Below are positions 44,836 through 55,076 of a DNA stretch of 64,000 bases, piece after piece. The DNA comes from Ostrinia nubilalis. Its lineage: Eukaryota > Arthropoda > Insecta > Lepidoptera > Crambidae. Numbering within the stretch: the first letter of the stretch is position 1; each line of letters begins with the position of its first letter. Where the stretch lies: assembly GCF_963855985.1 (NCBI RefSeq), contig NC_087118.1, positions 1,240,001-1,304,000 on the forward strand. The letters are read 5' to 3'. Position numbers and translations under genes: made by a program. Under the pieces are notes generated by a model. It saw nothing but the letters and a program-made list of their open reading frames with translations. It did no database searches and was not told the origin of the DNA.

Positions 44836-45231
44836 TTATGCAAAATTATTTAGTATTTATATTTTCAATTATTTATGCAAACAATCAAGACGCCATCGCG
44901 CCATGCGCCATGTTCAAGTTAAGAAAGAGAAAGCGATCTTGTTTTGACGTTAGAGCGATAAGGATGCGTGCGCTGCGGACATAGATTAGTTAGTGCAGAA
45001 TCGTTAAAACTATAGCTATCTCTTTCATTTGCGTGCTATTTCGTATCTTTTGATTCACTTATCAGTTACATTTGTCAATGTGTGCAATTTGGAATAGCTC
45101 GGCACGGATTAAAATCGTAATTTCTATGAACGTAACATATCTATAGTTCTGTAATATCATTGTGGCCAAGTGCGTGTCGTGCCACTCGCATTGTAGGGTT
45201 CCGTAGTTGTCCGTCGATAACAAAATACTTA

Positions 45232-46532
45232 GTCGGGTCATAAGTTCTGTCACATGTTTATAGTGAAATAATTGACACTATATTTGTTTTTACGGTAATC
45301 ATTTATATACCAATAGAAAGGTACTAAAACAAAGATTTTATGCTTATAAAAAATATTTCAAATTTTCCTCGCAATTATGAATACAAGGGTTCAAACTGCG
45401 GGGTCAGTGGTCTCTAGAAACACGAGCGAGTTTCGTATCAATATCGGCGACTGGTTTAATACAGGATGCCTTGAGGGACTCCAAAACAGTATGACGCATA
45501 GAGCAGGCCTTCCTCTCCAAATGTTGCTATATTTTGTAATCCAACGGATTAGAGTCTGGACTGGATGAGGGCCAGACTTCGTGCCGGCTGAGGTCAATTT
45601 TACGCCCTACGAGCGGGTTTTGCGCGCTTTTCGCTCTATGAGCTGGCTCAGAATCCTGCTGGAACTCCCAGTGTCTGTTATTGGGCATGATATGTGAAAA
45701 AGGTTCCATAAGCTTTGTGAGAACTGAATTTTGATACAGAATGGCATTCGTTTTTATGCCTTTCATGCAAAAAATACCACAAAAAAGCCCAAATTTGAGA
45801 CATGTTACCAAACCTTGAGTGACGATAAAAGCTGGCCTAGCTGGACAGCCGAAATTAAGCTGGTGCTTCTTCATTGATGTACGCATCCAACTTACTATTT
45901 TGTTTTTTTGTAACTCTCTTCCATGGTAAAAAACAAAATTCGAAAAAAAAATTTCAAGGTACTTTTTTCCCGCGTACCGCTTAAGCAAAATGTGGGATTT
46001 CTTCAATCTCAGGTCTTTCAAACGCGCATCCAAGTGATTTTTGATTTTTATTAGAAAAGTTTGAAGCCTTGAGTCTTCATAAATACCAATTTCACCCTGG
46101 TTCTGCTTAAGCCTACGTCTAGGGCAGGCAAAGTCTGCTAACGCATGGAATTTTTTTGAGTTCGCGCCTCTGCAGCTTTTAACACTGCTGGAGTCCTAAC
46201 CGTGCAAGGACAATTACTTTTGTTTTGTGTCTTCTATACTTAAAACTTCATTATATCGTTTGATGAAACGATAAATGTAAAATTGATATTTAATTGAATT
46301 TTTTCAGCACATCGAAAATATGCTTTGGCGCGTAACCGCACCAATGCTGCGTGACAACTGCTGTTCAGTCTTCTTTATGCGTCCACTACATATTTAAAAA
46401 CAAATAAAATTCAAAACACATTGCACATTTTTAATTTCGTTAAATATTCTAAATTCTAATTCAATAAATATTTTTGACACCTTCATTCAAAATTCAAAAG
46501 TAATGATCATGTGACAGAACTTATGACCAGAC
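45232..46532 (-). mobile_element. mariner-type element, 1.3 kb, TA duplication
   Basis: The inverted ends gtcgggtcataagttctgtc and gtctggtcataagttctgtc continue acatg. They are flanked by TA on both sides (45230-45231 and 46533-46534). The length of 1301 bp is that of a complete mariner/maT element. Confidence 0.88.
45391..46215 (-). pseudogene. mariner (maT-like) transposase, decayed
   Basis: This is a DD(D/E) transposase of the IS630-Tc1-mariner group. The minus strand shows SHILLKRYAGKKYLEIFFS, where the first catalytic Asp (normally in F-S/T-D-E-K) appears replaced. Then WEFQQDSEPAHRAKS (second Asp) and VWPSSSPDSNPLDYKI (third Asp). After a stop, QHLERKACSMRHTVLESLK follows. Stops and frame changes are present near 45527 and upstream. 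The PDxNPLDY box fits the maT/mariner branch. Confidence 0.8.
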
Positions 46533-47089
46533 TAGGTATATTTCAAAAGCAAGCAATTACTTCATCTAAAGTAGCTTTTAATATTTTCTTCTAAGGAATT
46601 TTTATTACATATGAAATTGTATAATACATGAGTTAAATGACTATTACTCTTAAACCAACTGAGCTACCCTAACCGTTATAGTTTTTTTGAAAGTTCATAA
46701 AAAGCAGTATTATTATGAATTTTTCCAGATTTTTCAAGCCAACAGTCTAGTTTTTAAAGGGGGCGGGACGCCCTGCTCGAACAAAAATTGGCACTTTAAA
46801 CTTTAATAGTTTGCAAACGGATCCCTAAATCGAAAAATAGTCTTTGAAACCCCCAAGTCATCCAACGATATCCTACACGATGGTGTAGAAGATGAAAAAA
46901 AATTCATCCCCACTTTACATGTAGGGGAGCTACCCTAAAAAATATTTTTTCAAAATTTTATTCTACCGTTTTGTCTAGTGCCAATAGTTTCCAAGCAAAA
47001 CCTCGGACAGACAGACATATCGAAACTATAAGGGTTCCTTGTCAGGACTACGGGACCCTCAAAAATTATATTTTCTATGATGATAATGA

Positions 47090-47567
47090 CATTTTATTCT
47101 ATACCGTCTAAACAAATAAAACTAACAATGCTTCCGTCTGCATGTGTGAATACTAAAATGCAGAATAAATGACGAAATTAAGAAAATTATAAAACAAGTT
47201 TTTTTTATCAAAATCGATTTTGCTAGATTATGTAGAAAGGAACAATAATTAGACTAGCTACTTCTGTAAAAAAAAACAATGAGACCCTAGTACTAACCTC
47301 TGTCACGTATTTTTCTGGATCTATTCGTAATCAGTGGGCTTAGTGCGACTTTATATCGATCGTGACAATGATATGCATTAAATGTATGATGATTGTACAG
47401 CGTCCCTAGCAGATACTTTCAAGAACTAAAATCTTAAACTTTATAGATCTTTTTGATGCACTCGTTAGCGACAACGGTAAATGCAAACTCGCACTAAGCA
47501 CACAAAAAAAAACTTTCTCAGTTAAATTACTCCAAAACTATTAAATTTCGGATTTTTTTAAAATATC
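47090..47567. other. AT-rich non-coding sequence
   Basis: No gene or repeat recognised before the G-rich right end of the split TIR element. Confidence 0.6.
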
Positions 47568-47949
47568 ACGTGAGATTAGGGGGTGGGGGAGGGGGTCAGG
47601 CAAAATCTCACCAAATCTCACCAAGGGGGGCGGGGGGTTTGAAAAATAGCCAAAATTGTCTCACGTAATTTATGGACGCCCCCTTATTAATCAATCGGCA
47701 CTCGACTGATGGGCATTCCTCCAATTCGATCGTTAATCATTACACAACATAAAATGTATTCTGTGCTGACTACTTGTGTTTGACCTATACCGGTCATTAC
47801 AGTAACATTATTGAAACGTCTGCCACTCAATCTTGGCGACAATCTTTAACCAACAACAACAAGTATTCAGCAAAAGAATCAAATGAAAAACAATATCGCT
47901 CACCCTTGTGATCCAAAGTACTCACGGGCAACCTCGTTCCGCGCCGCGC

Positions 47950-48110
47950 CGGTCCAATGTTCTCCACTTGACCGCCGCCGCCGTCTATTGCTGTGAGCTT
48001 GACCACCACCCCGCGCCAGTCCAATGCTGTGAGCTTGACCGCCGTCCTGCGCCGGTCCAACGCTGTGAGCTTGATCGCCGTCCCGCGCCGGTCCAATGCT
48101 GTGAGCCAAT
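47950..48110. repeat. 36-bp minisatellite, GC-rich
   Basis: The unit gctgtgagcttgaccgccgt continues cctgcgccggtccaat. There are three full units from 47991 plus partial ones on both sides. The 36-bp period makes a 12-residue repeat in open minus-strand frames (LTALDRRGTAIK), but there is no other sign of coding. Confidence 0.85.
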
Positions 48111-48400
48111 CCTTCAACCTTCTGGCCGGTTATTTTCCGGGCATACCCTCAGCTCGACTTTGACACCACTACCCCGCCCTCAGCGCGGTACTAGCCCACC
48201 GGGTGAGACGACGTTGGTCGAGGCCCATTGAACGACCAGCGAGCGAGCGGTTCCTGGATGCCAAAGGAGCTTGCCGGTAGTAGGTATAGGTAGGTATGTT
48301 CCTATTTTGTTGGTCCAAAATAGCACGTCGCAAATGTTGGTGTCTTCATTAGCGTGTTGGTTCCATTATCGTTGAAAGTGATCTCAATTGCACGATTCGA

Positions 48401-48412
48401 TCCCACTTCTGA
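48401..48412 (-). promoter_or_regulatory. primer-binding-site-like motif
   Basis: TCAGAAGTGGGA on the minus strand is identical to the motif at 35461-35472 and directly abuts an LTR-like block. Confidence 0.5.
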
Positions 48413-48784
48413 TGTCGGCTCGTCAGGGTTTCGAACCTCAGATATTGTGGGCGAAATAGGGTATCGTGCAATGAGAATGAGAGTTGTGTTCGAACACTTT
48501 TAATAATCGTCAAACAGAGTTCAAAATCAGCACTTAGTTCTTAGTATTACAAAATTACAATCTAGATTTCGTCGAGCGATAAAATAGGCACTAGGTGAAA
48601 CGTGGGACAGTTCCGTGACGATGTCTTCTCTCGTCGGCGTCCCTAGCGAAAAGTGAGTTCGATCCGTCCCGCCGTGACCGTTACGACTCTGTCGAAGCGC
48701 GCCAAAGCGGTGTTGCGCCGATTCGCCGCTAGGTGGCGCACTTGCGTTTCACTTTAGTGTCCGTACTCATGACCGTCTGCGACA
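48413..48784 (-). repeat. single LTR of a third TGTCGG-type retrotransposon
   Basis: It starts tgtcggctcgtcagggtttc and ends gaccgtctgcgaca, 372 bp, with TGTCG/CGACA ends. It has the PBS-like motif on its left. No partner LTR is in the window, so the element is truncated, with its leader running toward 47690. Confidence 0.6.
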
Positions 48785-49138
48785 CATATAAAAATGACGG
48801 CGCTGAGAACGACGTACAGCAATTATTAGCCCGGCGAGGATGTGGAGGGGTCAATTTGACCCCGCACTTCATATTTTTGTGTACAGTCATTTATCCCGTA
48901 GCCGTGTGCTGTTGAACGTCTCAGTAGCTGGAGTAATTGAACTCTGCTCCCCTTTGCACGCCAATATTCAATCGACAGCCGCCGGTGAAAGAAAATAGAC
49001 GTGTGCAAACGTAAAAATGAAGAAATTTTGCCAAAACCACATTGCTCTATTTTGTTAACAATGAGCTAATTTGTACCTTAGAAGACAAATTATGAATATT
49101 TAAAGAATAAGATATTGATTACCAGAAAATACTAAGTA
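48785..49138. other. unrecognised non-coding sequence
   Basis: It contains a short palindrome, ggggtcaatttgacccc. No supported gene. Confidence 0.5.
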
Positions 49139-49881
49139 CTAGCTGCCGCCCACGACTTCGTACGCGTGGAACCCGTTTTACCCCCGGTTTAGATTTTTTC
49201 ATACAAATGTTTTATCCCGCTAACTCCCGTTCCCGTTGGAATTCCGCAATATCCTGTTGTAACTAAGCTTTAAGTTTACTAAGGTATCTGCATGCCAAAT
49301 TTCAAGCGTCTATCTTAAGTGGCTTAGATTTTTTCATACAAATATTTTTTCCCGCTAACTCCCGTTCCCGTAGGAATTTTGCCATATCCTGTTATAACTA
49401 AGCTTTAAGTTTAATAAGGTACCTGCTTGCTAAATTTCAAGCGTCTAACTTAAGCGGTTTAGATTTTTCATACAAAAGGATTTTCCCTCTTGTTCCCGTT
49501 TCCGTGAGAATTTCGGAAATTCCTTGTTGTAACTAAGCTCTAAGTTTAATAAGGTACCTACATGCCAAATTTCAAGCGTCTAACTTAAGCGGTTTAGATT
49601 TTTCATACAAAAGGATTTTCCCGCTAATGCCCGTTCCCGTGGGAATTCCTAAGTATCCTATAACCTGCCCAGGAGTATGAAGAATAATTGTACCAAGTTT
49701 CGTTAAAATCCGTCAAGTAGTTTTTGTTTCTATAAGGAACATACAGACAGACAGACAAAAATTTTACTGATTGCATTTTTGGCATCAGTATCGATCACTA
49801 ATCACCCCCTGATAGTTATTTTGAAAATATATTTCATGTACAGAATTGACCTCTCTACAGATTTATTATAAGTATAGATGA
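49139..49881 (+). repeat. cgcgacttcgtacgcg-family repeat with 135-bp internal tandem units
   Basis: It starts actagctgccgcccacgact and ends acagatttattataagtata. Internal units at about 49191, 49326, 49461 and 49596 (agattttttcatacaa, then ccgttcccgt, then catgccaaatttcaagcgtc) have an exact 135-bp period. A cagacagacagacaaaaatt block lies near the end. It is probably non-LTR related. Confidence 0.8.
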
Positions 49882-51177
49882 TGAAATTGCTTTTTTGTTA
49901 CCAGATAACGCAAATTTCACTATTTTTTAGACTTTTAGAATAGCTGTATTTATCTAAACATCGATGCCTCCTAAGTAAACTATCGTATGTCTTAAAACCA
50001 AACTTTACAGTAGAGCCATTTAAAGATATTTATGTGTGCAGTTTTCCCATCTTTTGAGCTAGGGATACGATTTTTTCAAAACTTATAGTCAATTTAAGGT
50101 GTATTCTCATACAATAACATTTATTTGTAAATATATTGTAGTTTTGGAGATATTGTTGTTACGGTGTTTTACGGCGGATAAAATTAGTCATAGAAATCGT
50201 AACATAACTATACAATTATTTACTTTGTCTAGCTGTAGGTAAAATATATAGTAAGAGCCACATACTCCATTGTACGGGAACATAATCATTTATACTGTCG
50301 AAGGTATGTTACATATTTATTAATTTTTCATTGTAAATTCATGCTAAAACTAAATTATTCAATTAGGTACTCATCTATTTTGGACAAAAGGATTCACAAA
50401 ATCAATTTGAACACAATGAAAGTCTTGAAATGAAACCTCTGTTTTAAATACCATATTTATTAATTTGTACCAAAGAATCACGTTATAACAGTCTTTCTTT
50501 CTTATGAAAATATAATTAAAATAGTTTTAAATTAACATAGAATGTGAAGTTATTACAAATAATTAAATCAAAAGTAATTAACTGACGAGATCAAATAATT
50601 TTTTTTTTTTTTTGTTTTCTAATAAACATTGATTATTTTTTAAACATAGCAATTACGATTAAATTAAAAAGTTTTATTTATAAAGTGATAAAAGGAATAT
50701 TTATCTTCTTTATTAACCTTAAAATAAGCAAAATCTATTCTTAATTGATAAAATCAATTAACAAAGTTACATCGTTATTGTTCTTACTTTAAAAAAAATA
50801 GTATTTAATCTTATTAGAGCCTCTAATATTATTCAAAAATTGTACATAAGGAATCTATATAATAGGAAACATGAATAATAATTAATGATAATTCAGTAAA
50901 TTGTGTTTTTTTTTCTGAAATCAATTAAGTTTAAGTTATGAGTTATTTTTTTCTACTGGACTTTTAAAGATATTTATTTTATTTAGTTACATTTTTATGT
51001 ATTTTTATAAGTAATCAATAATAGGTAAAAAACTTTATAACCAAAAAAAGTTAATCTGAATCAGTCTCAGCATTATGATTAGAAGAATCTACAAGAAGAT
51101 TGTGATAGAATTGGTGATGCACCGCTGGAATGACACCACTAGTACAAAGGCTTACCAAGTATTTTTTTTAACTTTGG

Positions 51178-51459
51178 TTATAGTAGCACATGGTTAAAAA
51201 GCAGGCAAACATCAGAGTAATCTTGCTGTCGTCGTCTCGTGTTAGTTTTAGTAACAACAGTCATATATTGAGACTCATCCAAATGATATTTATAATGGAG
51301 TTTATTTGGCTCAGAAGGAAGCACCTTGACTTCTTTTATTTTCATCCATTGCACAACAGCGTTCAAGTTCTTGGTCCAATTTTTACAGCCTAAGGTTGAC
51401 TTAAAATCCAAAAATTTGGTATGATCCAACTCGATTACAGTACATGGTTGTAGTTTCAT
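51178..51459 (-). CDS. U1 leftward ORF (unknown)
   Basis: 93 codons starting MKLQPCTVIELDHTKFLDFK and ending in the R-rich TNTRRRQQDYSD and LLFNHVLL. It is identical in U2, U3 and U5. No known domain. It may be a fragment of a longer transposon protein (compare 189-479). Confidence 0.35.
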   Translation of the reverse strand: MKLQPCTVIELDHTKFLDFKSTLGCKNWTKNLNAVVQWMKIKEVKVLPSEPNKLHYKYHLDESQYMTVVTKTNTRRRQQDYSDVCLLFNHVLL

Positions 51460-51462
51460 GCT

Positions 51463-51657
51463 TTGATTGAAAGATGTGCCAAAAATAAATGTATTTATAC
51501 TCCTTTAGAATGGTTTTCATTGGTACGATGGGCTAAACAAGATGGGAAACCATATACTGTAATCGAGTTGCATCATACCAAATTTTTGGATTTTGAGTCA
51601 ATCTTAGGCTGTAAAAATTGGACTAAGAACTTGAACGGTGATGTTGTGTTCAAATAA
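51463..51657 (+). CDS. U1 rightward ORF (unknown)
   Basis: 64 codons starting MIERCAKNKCIYTPLEWFSL, then WAKQDGKPYTVIELHHTKFL. The second half is a diverged copy of the leftward ORF, from the other palindrome arm. Together the two arms suggest a parent protein in which the YTPLEW part precedes the YTVIEL part. Confidence 0.35.
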   Translation: MIERCAKNKCIYTPLEWFSLVRWAKQDGKPYTVIELHHTKFLDFESILGCKNWTKNLNGDVVFK

Positions 51658-54596
51658 ACTCCATTATAAATATCATTTGGATGAGTCTCAATATATGACT
51701 GTTGTTACTAAAACTAACACGAGACGACGACAGCAAGATTACTCTGATGTTTGCTTCCTTTTTAACCATAAAATATGCTACCTATAACCAAAGTTAAAAA
51801 AAATACTTGGTAAGCCTTTGTACTAGAGGTGTCATTCCAGCGGTGCATCACCAATTCTATCACAATCTTCTTGTAGATTCTTTTAATCAAAATGCTGAGA
51901 GTGATTCAGATTTACTTTTTTTAGTTATAAAGCTTTTTACCTATTATTGATTAGGTACTTATAAAAATACATAAAAATGTCACTAATTAAAGAAATTTAG
52001 TTTGTCACAGATCGTCATAAATTATAGCCTAATGTTATGTTATTCTGGGTTATAAACAAAAATACTGTAAAGTTTCATCAAAATCTGTTCGGTAGTTTTT
52101 GCGCGAAAGAGTTACAAATTTCCAGACATCCTGATATCCAGACATCCTAACTTTCGCATTTATAATATTAGTAGGATCGAAGTACCTTCATCACTAAGTA
52201 AATCACTGGAGATCAAATTAGAAAATGCTTGGATTTCTATTAAATCAGCTCCTTCAGGCAATGGCGAATCTGAAAATATTAAAAAAACACAAACATAAAA
52301 TATAATTTAACTTCACAACGAAGACGAAAAAATCGTAATTAAACGTTACAATAGGAATAAATACTCAATTTACCAACGTAAACAATATTAAATTGCACAT
52401 ACAATATCAAACGTACGAAAACAAACCACGTTAATAATCGTATGTATTACATACGATAAAAAATAAATTTAATTGACAACGTTTATCATGGTATGTAAAA
52501 CATACGATACTTTGTTAGCTTAAAAAAGGAACGTAAAGAATCTTATGTGTTAATTACTATAGTTTTGAATAGCTAGTAACAAAATATAAGGCAATTTTCA
52601 ACACCAAAAGGAAAACTGTAATTACTACTTACCTAATAGTATGCGCTCGCTAGCGGTGAACCAAACCGCTTCTCCCCTGTAGACGATCGCACAGGACATT
52701 ACGATAGTATACGTTGCGATCGTGGATTACATACGATTGAATACGTGTGAAAAATCTTTTATTTTAAATGATATTGCAATTTTTGTTCGCGGGTTCGATA
52801 ATACGTATTTTAGTAATTATAAAATGCTTATAAAATCAAAATTGATATTTTGTGGCTTACGATTATTTACTTAGGAGGCATCGACGATGCCTCCTAAGTA
52901 AACTATCGTATGTCTTAAAACCAAACTTTACAGTAGAGCCATTTAAAGATATTTATGTGTGCAGTTTTCCCATCTTTTGAGCTAGGGATACGATTTTTTC
53001 AAAACTTATAGTCAATTTAAGGTGTATTCTCATACAATAACATTTATTTGTAAATATATTGTAGTTTTGGAGATATTGTTGTTACGGTGTTTTACGGCGG
53101 ATAAAATTAGTCATAGAAATCGTAACATAACTATACAATTATTTACTTTGTCTAGCTGTAGGTAAAATATATAGTAAGAGCCACATACTCCATTGTACGG
53201 GAACATAATCATTTATACTGTCGAAGGTATGTTACATATTTATTAATTTTTCATTGTAAATTCATGCTAAAACTAAATTATTCAATTAGGTACTCATCTA
53301 TTTTGGACAAAAGGATTCACAAAATCAATTTGAACACAATGAAAGTCTTGAAATGAAACCTCTGTTTTAAATACCATATTTCGATGCCTCCTAAGTAAAC
53401 TATCGTATGTCTTAAAACCAAACTTTACAGTAGAGCCATTTAAAGATATTTATGTGTGCAGTTTTCCCATCTTTTGAGCTAGGGATACGATTTTTTCAAA
53501 ACTTATAGTCAATTTAAGGTGTATTCTCATACAATAACATTTATTTGTAAATATATTGTAGTTTTGGAGATATTGTTGTTACGGTGTTTTACGGCGGATA
53601 AAATTAGTCATAGAAATCGTAACATAACTATACAATTATTTACTTTGTCTAGCTGTAGGTAAAATATATAGTAAGAGCCACATACTCCATTGTACGGGAA
53701 CATAATCATTTATACTGTCGAAGGTATGTTACATATTTATTAATTTTTCATTGTAAATTCATGCTAAAACTAAATTATTCAATTAGGTACTCATCTATTT
53801 TGGACAAAAGGATTCACAAAATCAATTTGAACACAATGAAAGTCTTGAAATGAAACCTCTGTTTTAAATACCATATTTATTAATTTGTACCAAAGAATCA
53901 CGTTATAACAGTCTTTCTTTCTTATGAAAATATAATTAAAATAGTTTTAAATTAACATAGAATGTGAAGTTATTACAAATAATTAAATCAAAAGTAATTA
54001 ACTGACGAGATCAAATAATTTTTTTTTTTTTGTTTTCTAATAAACATTGATTATTTTTTAAACATAGCAATTACGATTAAATTAAAAAGTTTTATTTATA
54101 AAGTGATAAAAGGAATATTTATCTTCTTTATTAACCTTAAAATAAGCAAAATCTATTCTTAATTGATAAAATCAATTAACAAAGTTACATCGTTATTGTT
54201 CTTACTTTAAAAAAAATAGTATTTAATCTTATTAGAGCCTCTAATATTATTCAAAAATTGTACATAAGGAATCTATATAATAGGAAACATGAATAATAAT
54301 TAATGATAATTCAGTAAATTGTGTTTTTTTTTTCTGAAATCAATTAAGTTTAAGTTATGAGTAATTTTTTTCTACTGGACTTTTAAAGATATTTATTTTA
54401 TTTAGTTACATTTTTATGTATTTTTATAAGTAATCAATAATAGGTAAAAAACTTTATAACCAAAAAAAGTTAATCTGAATCAGTCTCAGCATTATGATTA
54501 GAAGAATCTACAAGAAGATTGTGATAGAATTGGTGATGCACCGCTGGAATGACACCACTAGTACAAAGGCTTACCAAGTATTTTTTTTAACTTTGG

Positions 54597-54878
54597 TTAT
54601 AGTAGCACATGGTTAAAAAGCAGGCAAACATCAGAGTAATCTTGCTGTCGTCGTCTCGTGTTAGTTTTAGTAACAACAGTCATATATTGAGACTCATCCA
54701 AATGATATTTATAATGGAGTTTATTTGGCTCAGAAGGAAGCACCTTGACTTCTTTTATTTTCATCCATTGCACAACAGCGTTCAAGTTCTTGGTCCAATT
54801 TTTACAGCCTAAGGTTGACTTAAAATCCAAAAATTTGGTATGATCCAACTCGATTACAGTACATGGTTGTAGTTTCAT
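54597..54878 (-). CDS. U3 leftward ORF (unknown)
   Basis: Identical product to the U1 ORF at 51178-51459. Unknown function. Confidence 0.35.
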   Translation of the reverse strand: MKLQPCTVIELDHTKFLDFKSTLGCKNWTKNLNAVVQWMKIKEVKVLPSEPNKLHYKYHLDESQYMTVVTKTNTRRRQQDYSDVCLLFNHVLL

Positions 54879-54881
54879 GCT

Positions 54882-55076
54882 TTGATTGAAAGATGTGCCA
54901 AAAATAAATGTATTTATACTCCTTTAGAATGGTTTTCATTGGTACGATGGGCTAAACAAGATGGGAAACCATATACTGTAATCGAGTTGCATCATACCAA
55001 ATTTTTGGATTTTGAGTCAATCTTAGGCTGTAAAAATTGGACTAAGAACTTGAACGGTGATGTTGTGTTCAAATAA
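54882..55076 (+). CDS. U3 rightward ORF (unknown)
   Basis: Identical product to 51463-51657. Head to head with the preceding ORF, with 3 bases between the start codons. Confidence 0.35.
   Translation: MIERCAKNKCIYTPLEWFSLVRWAKQDGKPYTVIELHHTKFLDFESILGCKNWTKNLNGDVVFK

Larger units (their letters stand above)
45163..47067 (+). repeat. ggccaagtgcg-family repeat, interrupted by a mariner
   Basis: The left part (ggccaagtgcgtgtcg, then gtagggttccgta) is at 45173-45231. The right part (46533-47067) ends cagacagacatatcgaaac, ataagggttcc and gggaccctcaaaaatt. It is the same family as 20934-21995 but diverged. Confidence 0.65.
36936..47688 (+). mobile_element. TIR element split by large insertions; carries a THAP-like start
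   Basis: The left end taagggggcgtccataaatt plus acgtgag (36936) occurs inverted at the right end (47662-47688). G-rich subterminal blocks (gggggg, aaatctcac) follow on both sides, so similarity extends over about 120 bp. After removal of the LTR element (37128-44585) and the 45163 repeat with its mariner, the remainder is about 1.4 kb and includes a THAP-like N-terminus at 44755. That these ends belong together is inference. No target duplication was found. Confidence 0.5.
50985..51985. repeat. ~1-kb central palindrome of U1
   Basis: The sequence from tacatttttatgtattttta to the centre near 51461 returns inverted to about 51985. The arms match well in their outer 300 bp and differ inside by indels: one arm carries the WMKIKEVKVLPSEP segment, and the other carries MIERCAKNKCIYTPLEW. 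The same palindrome occurs in U2-U5. Confidence 0.88.
49962..52883 (+). mobile_element. U1, complete U element
   Basis: It is 2922 bp from cgatgcctcctaagtaaact to the inverted end ttacttaggaggcatcg. The terminal repeats match for about 26 bp and then diverge. Left half: AT-rich, noncoding. Middle: palindrome with head-to-head ORFs. Right part: block resembling the lepidopteran ctaatattataaatgcg repeat, a candidate exon, and a region rich in ATCGTATG words. No recognised transposase. Confidence 0.93.

Noticed and set aside
47827..48117. Minus-strand ORF with 12-residue repeats
   Set aside because: It is explained by a 36-bp minisatellite. Several frames are open and there is no other coding evidence.
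51190..51393. 67-codon plus-strand ORF repeated in each U copy
   Set aside because: Antisense of the MKLQP ORF. Repeated only because the element is. Neither is proven, but this one shows no independent features.
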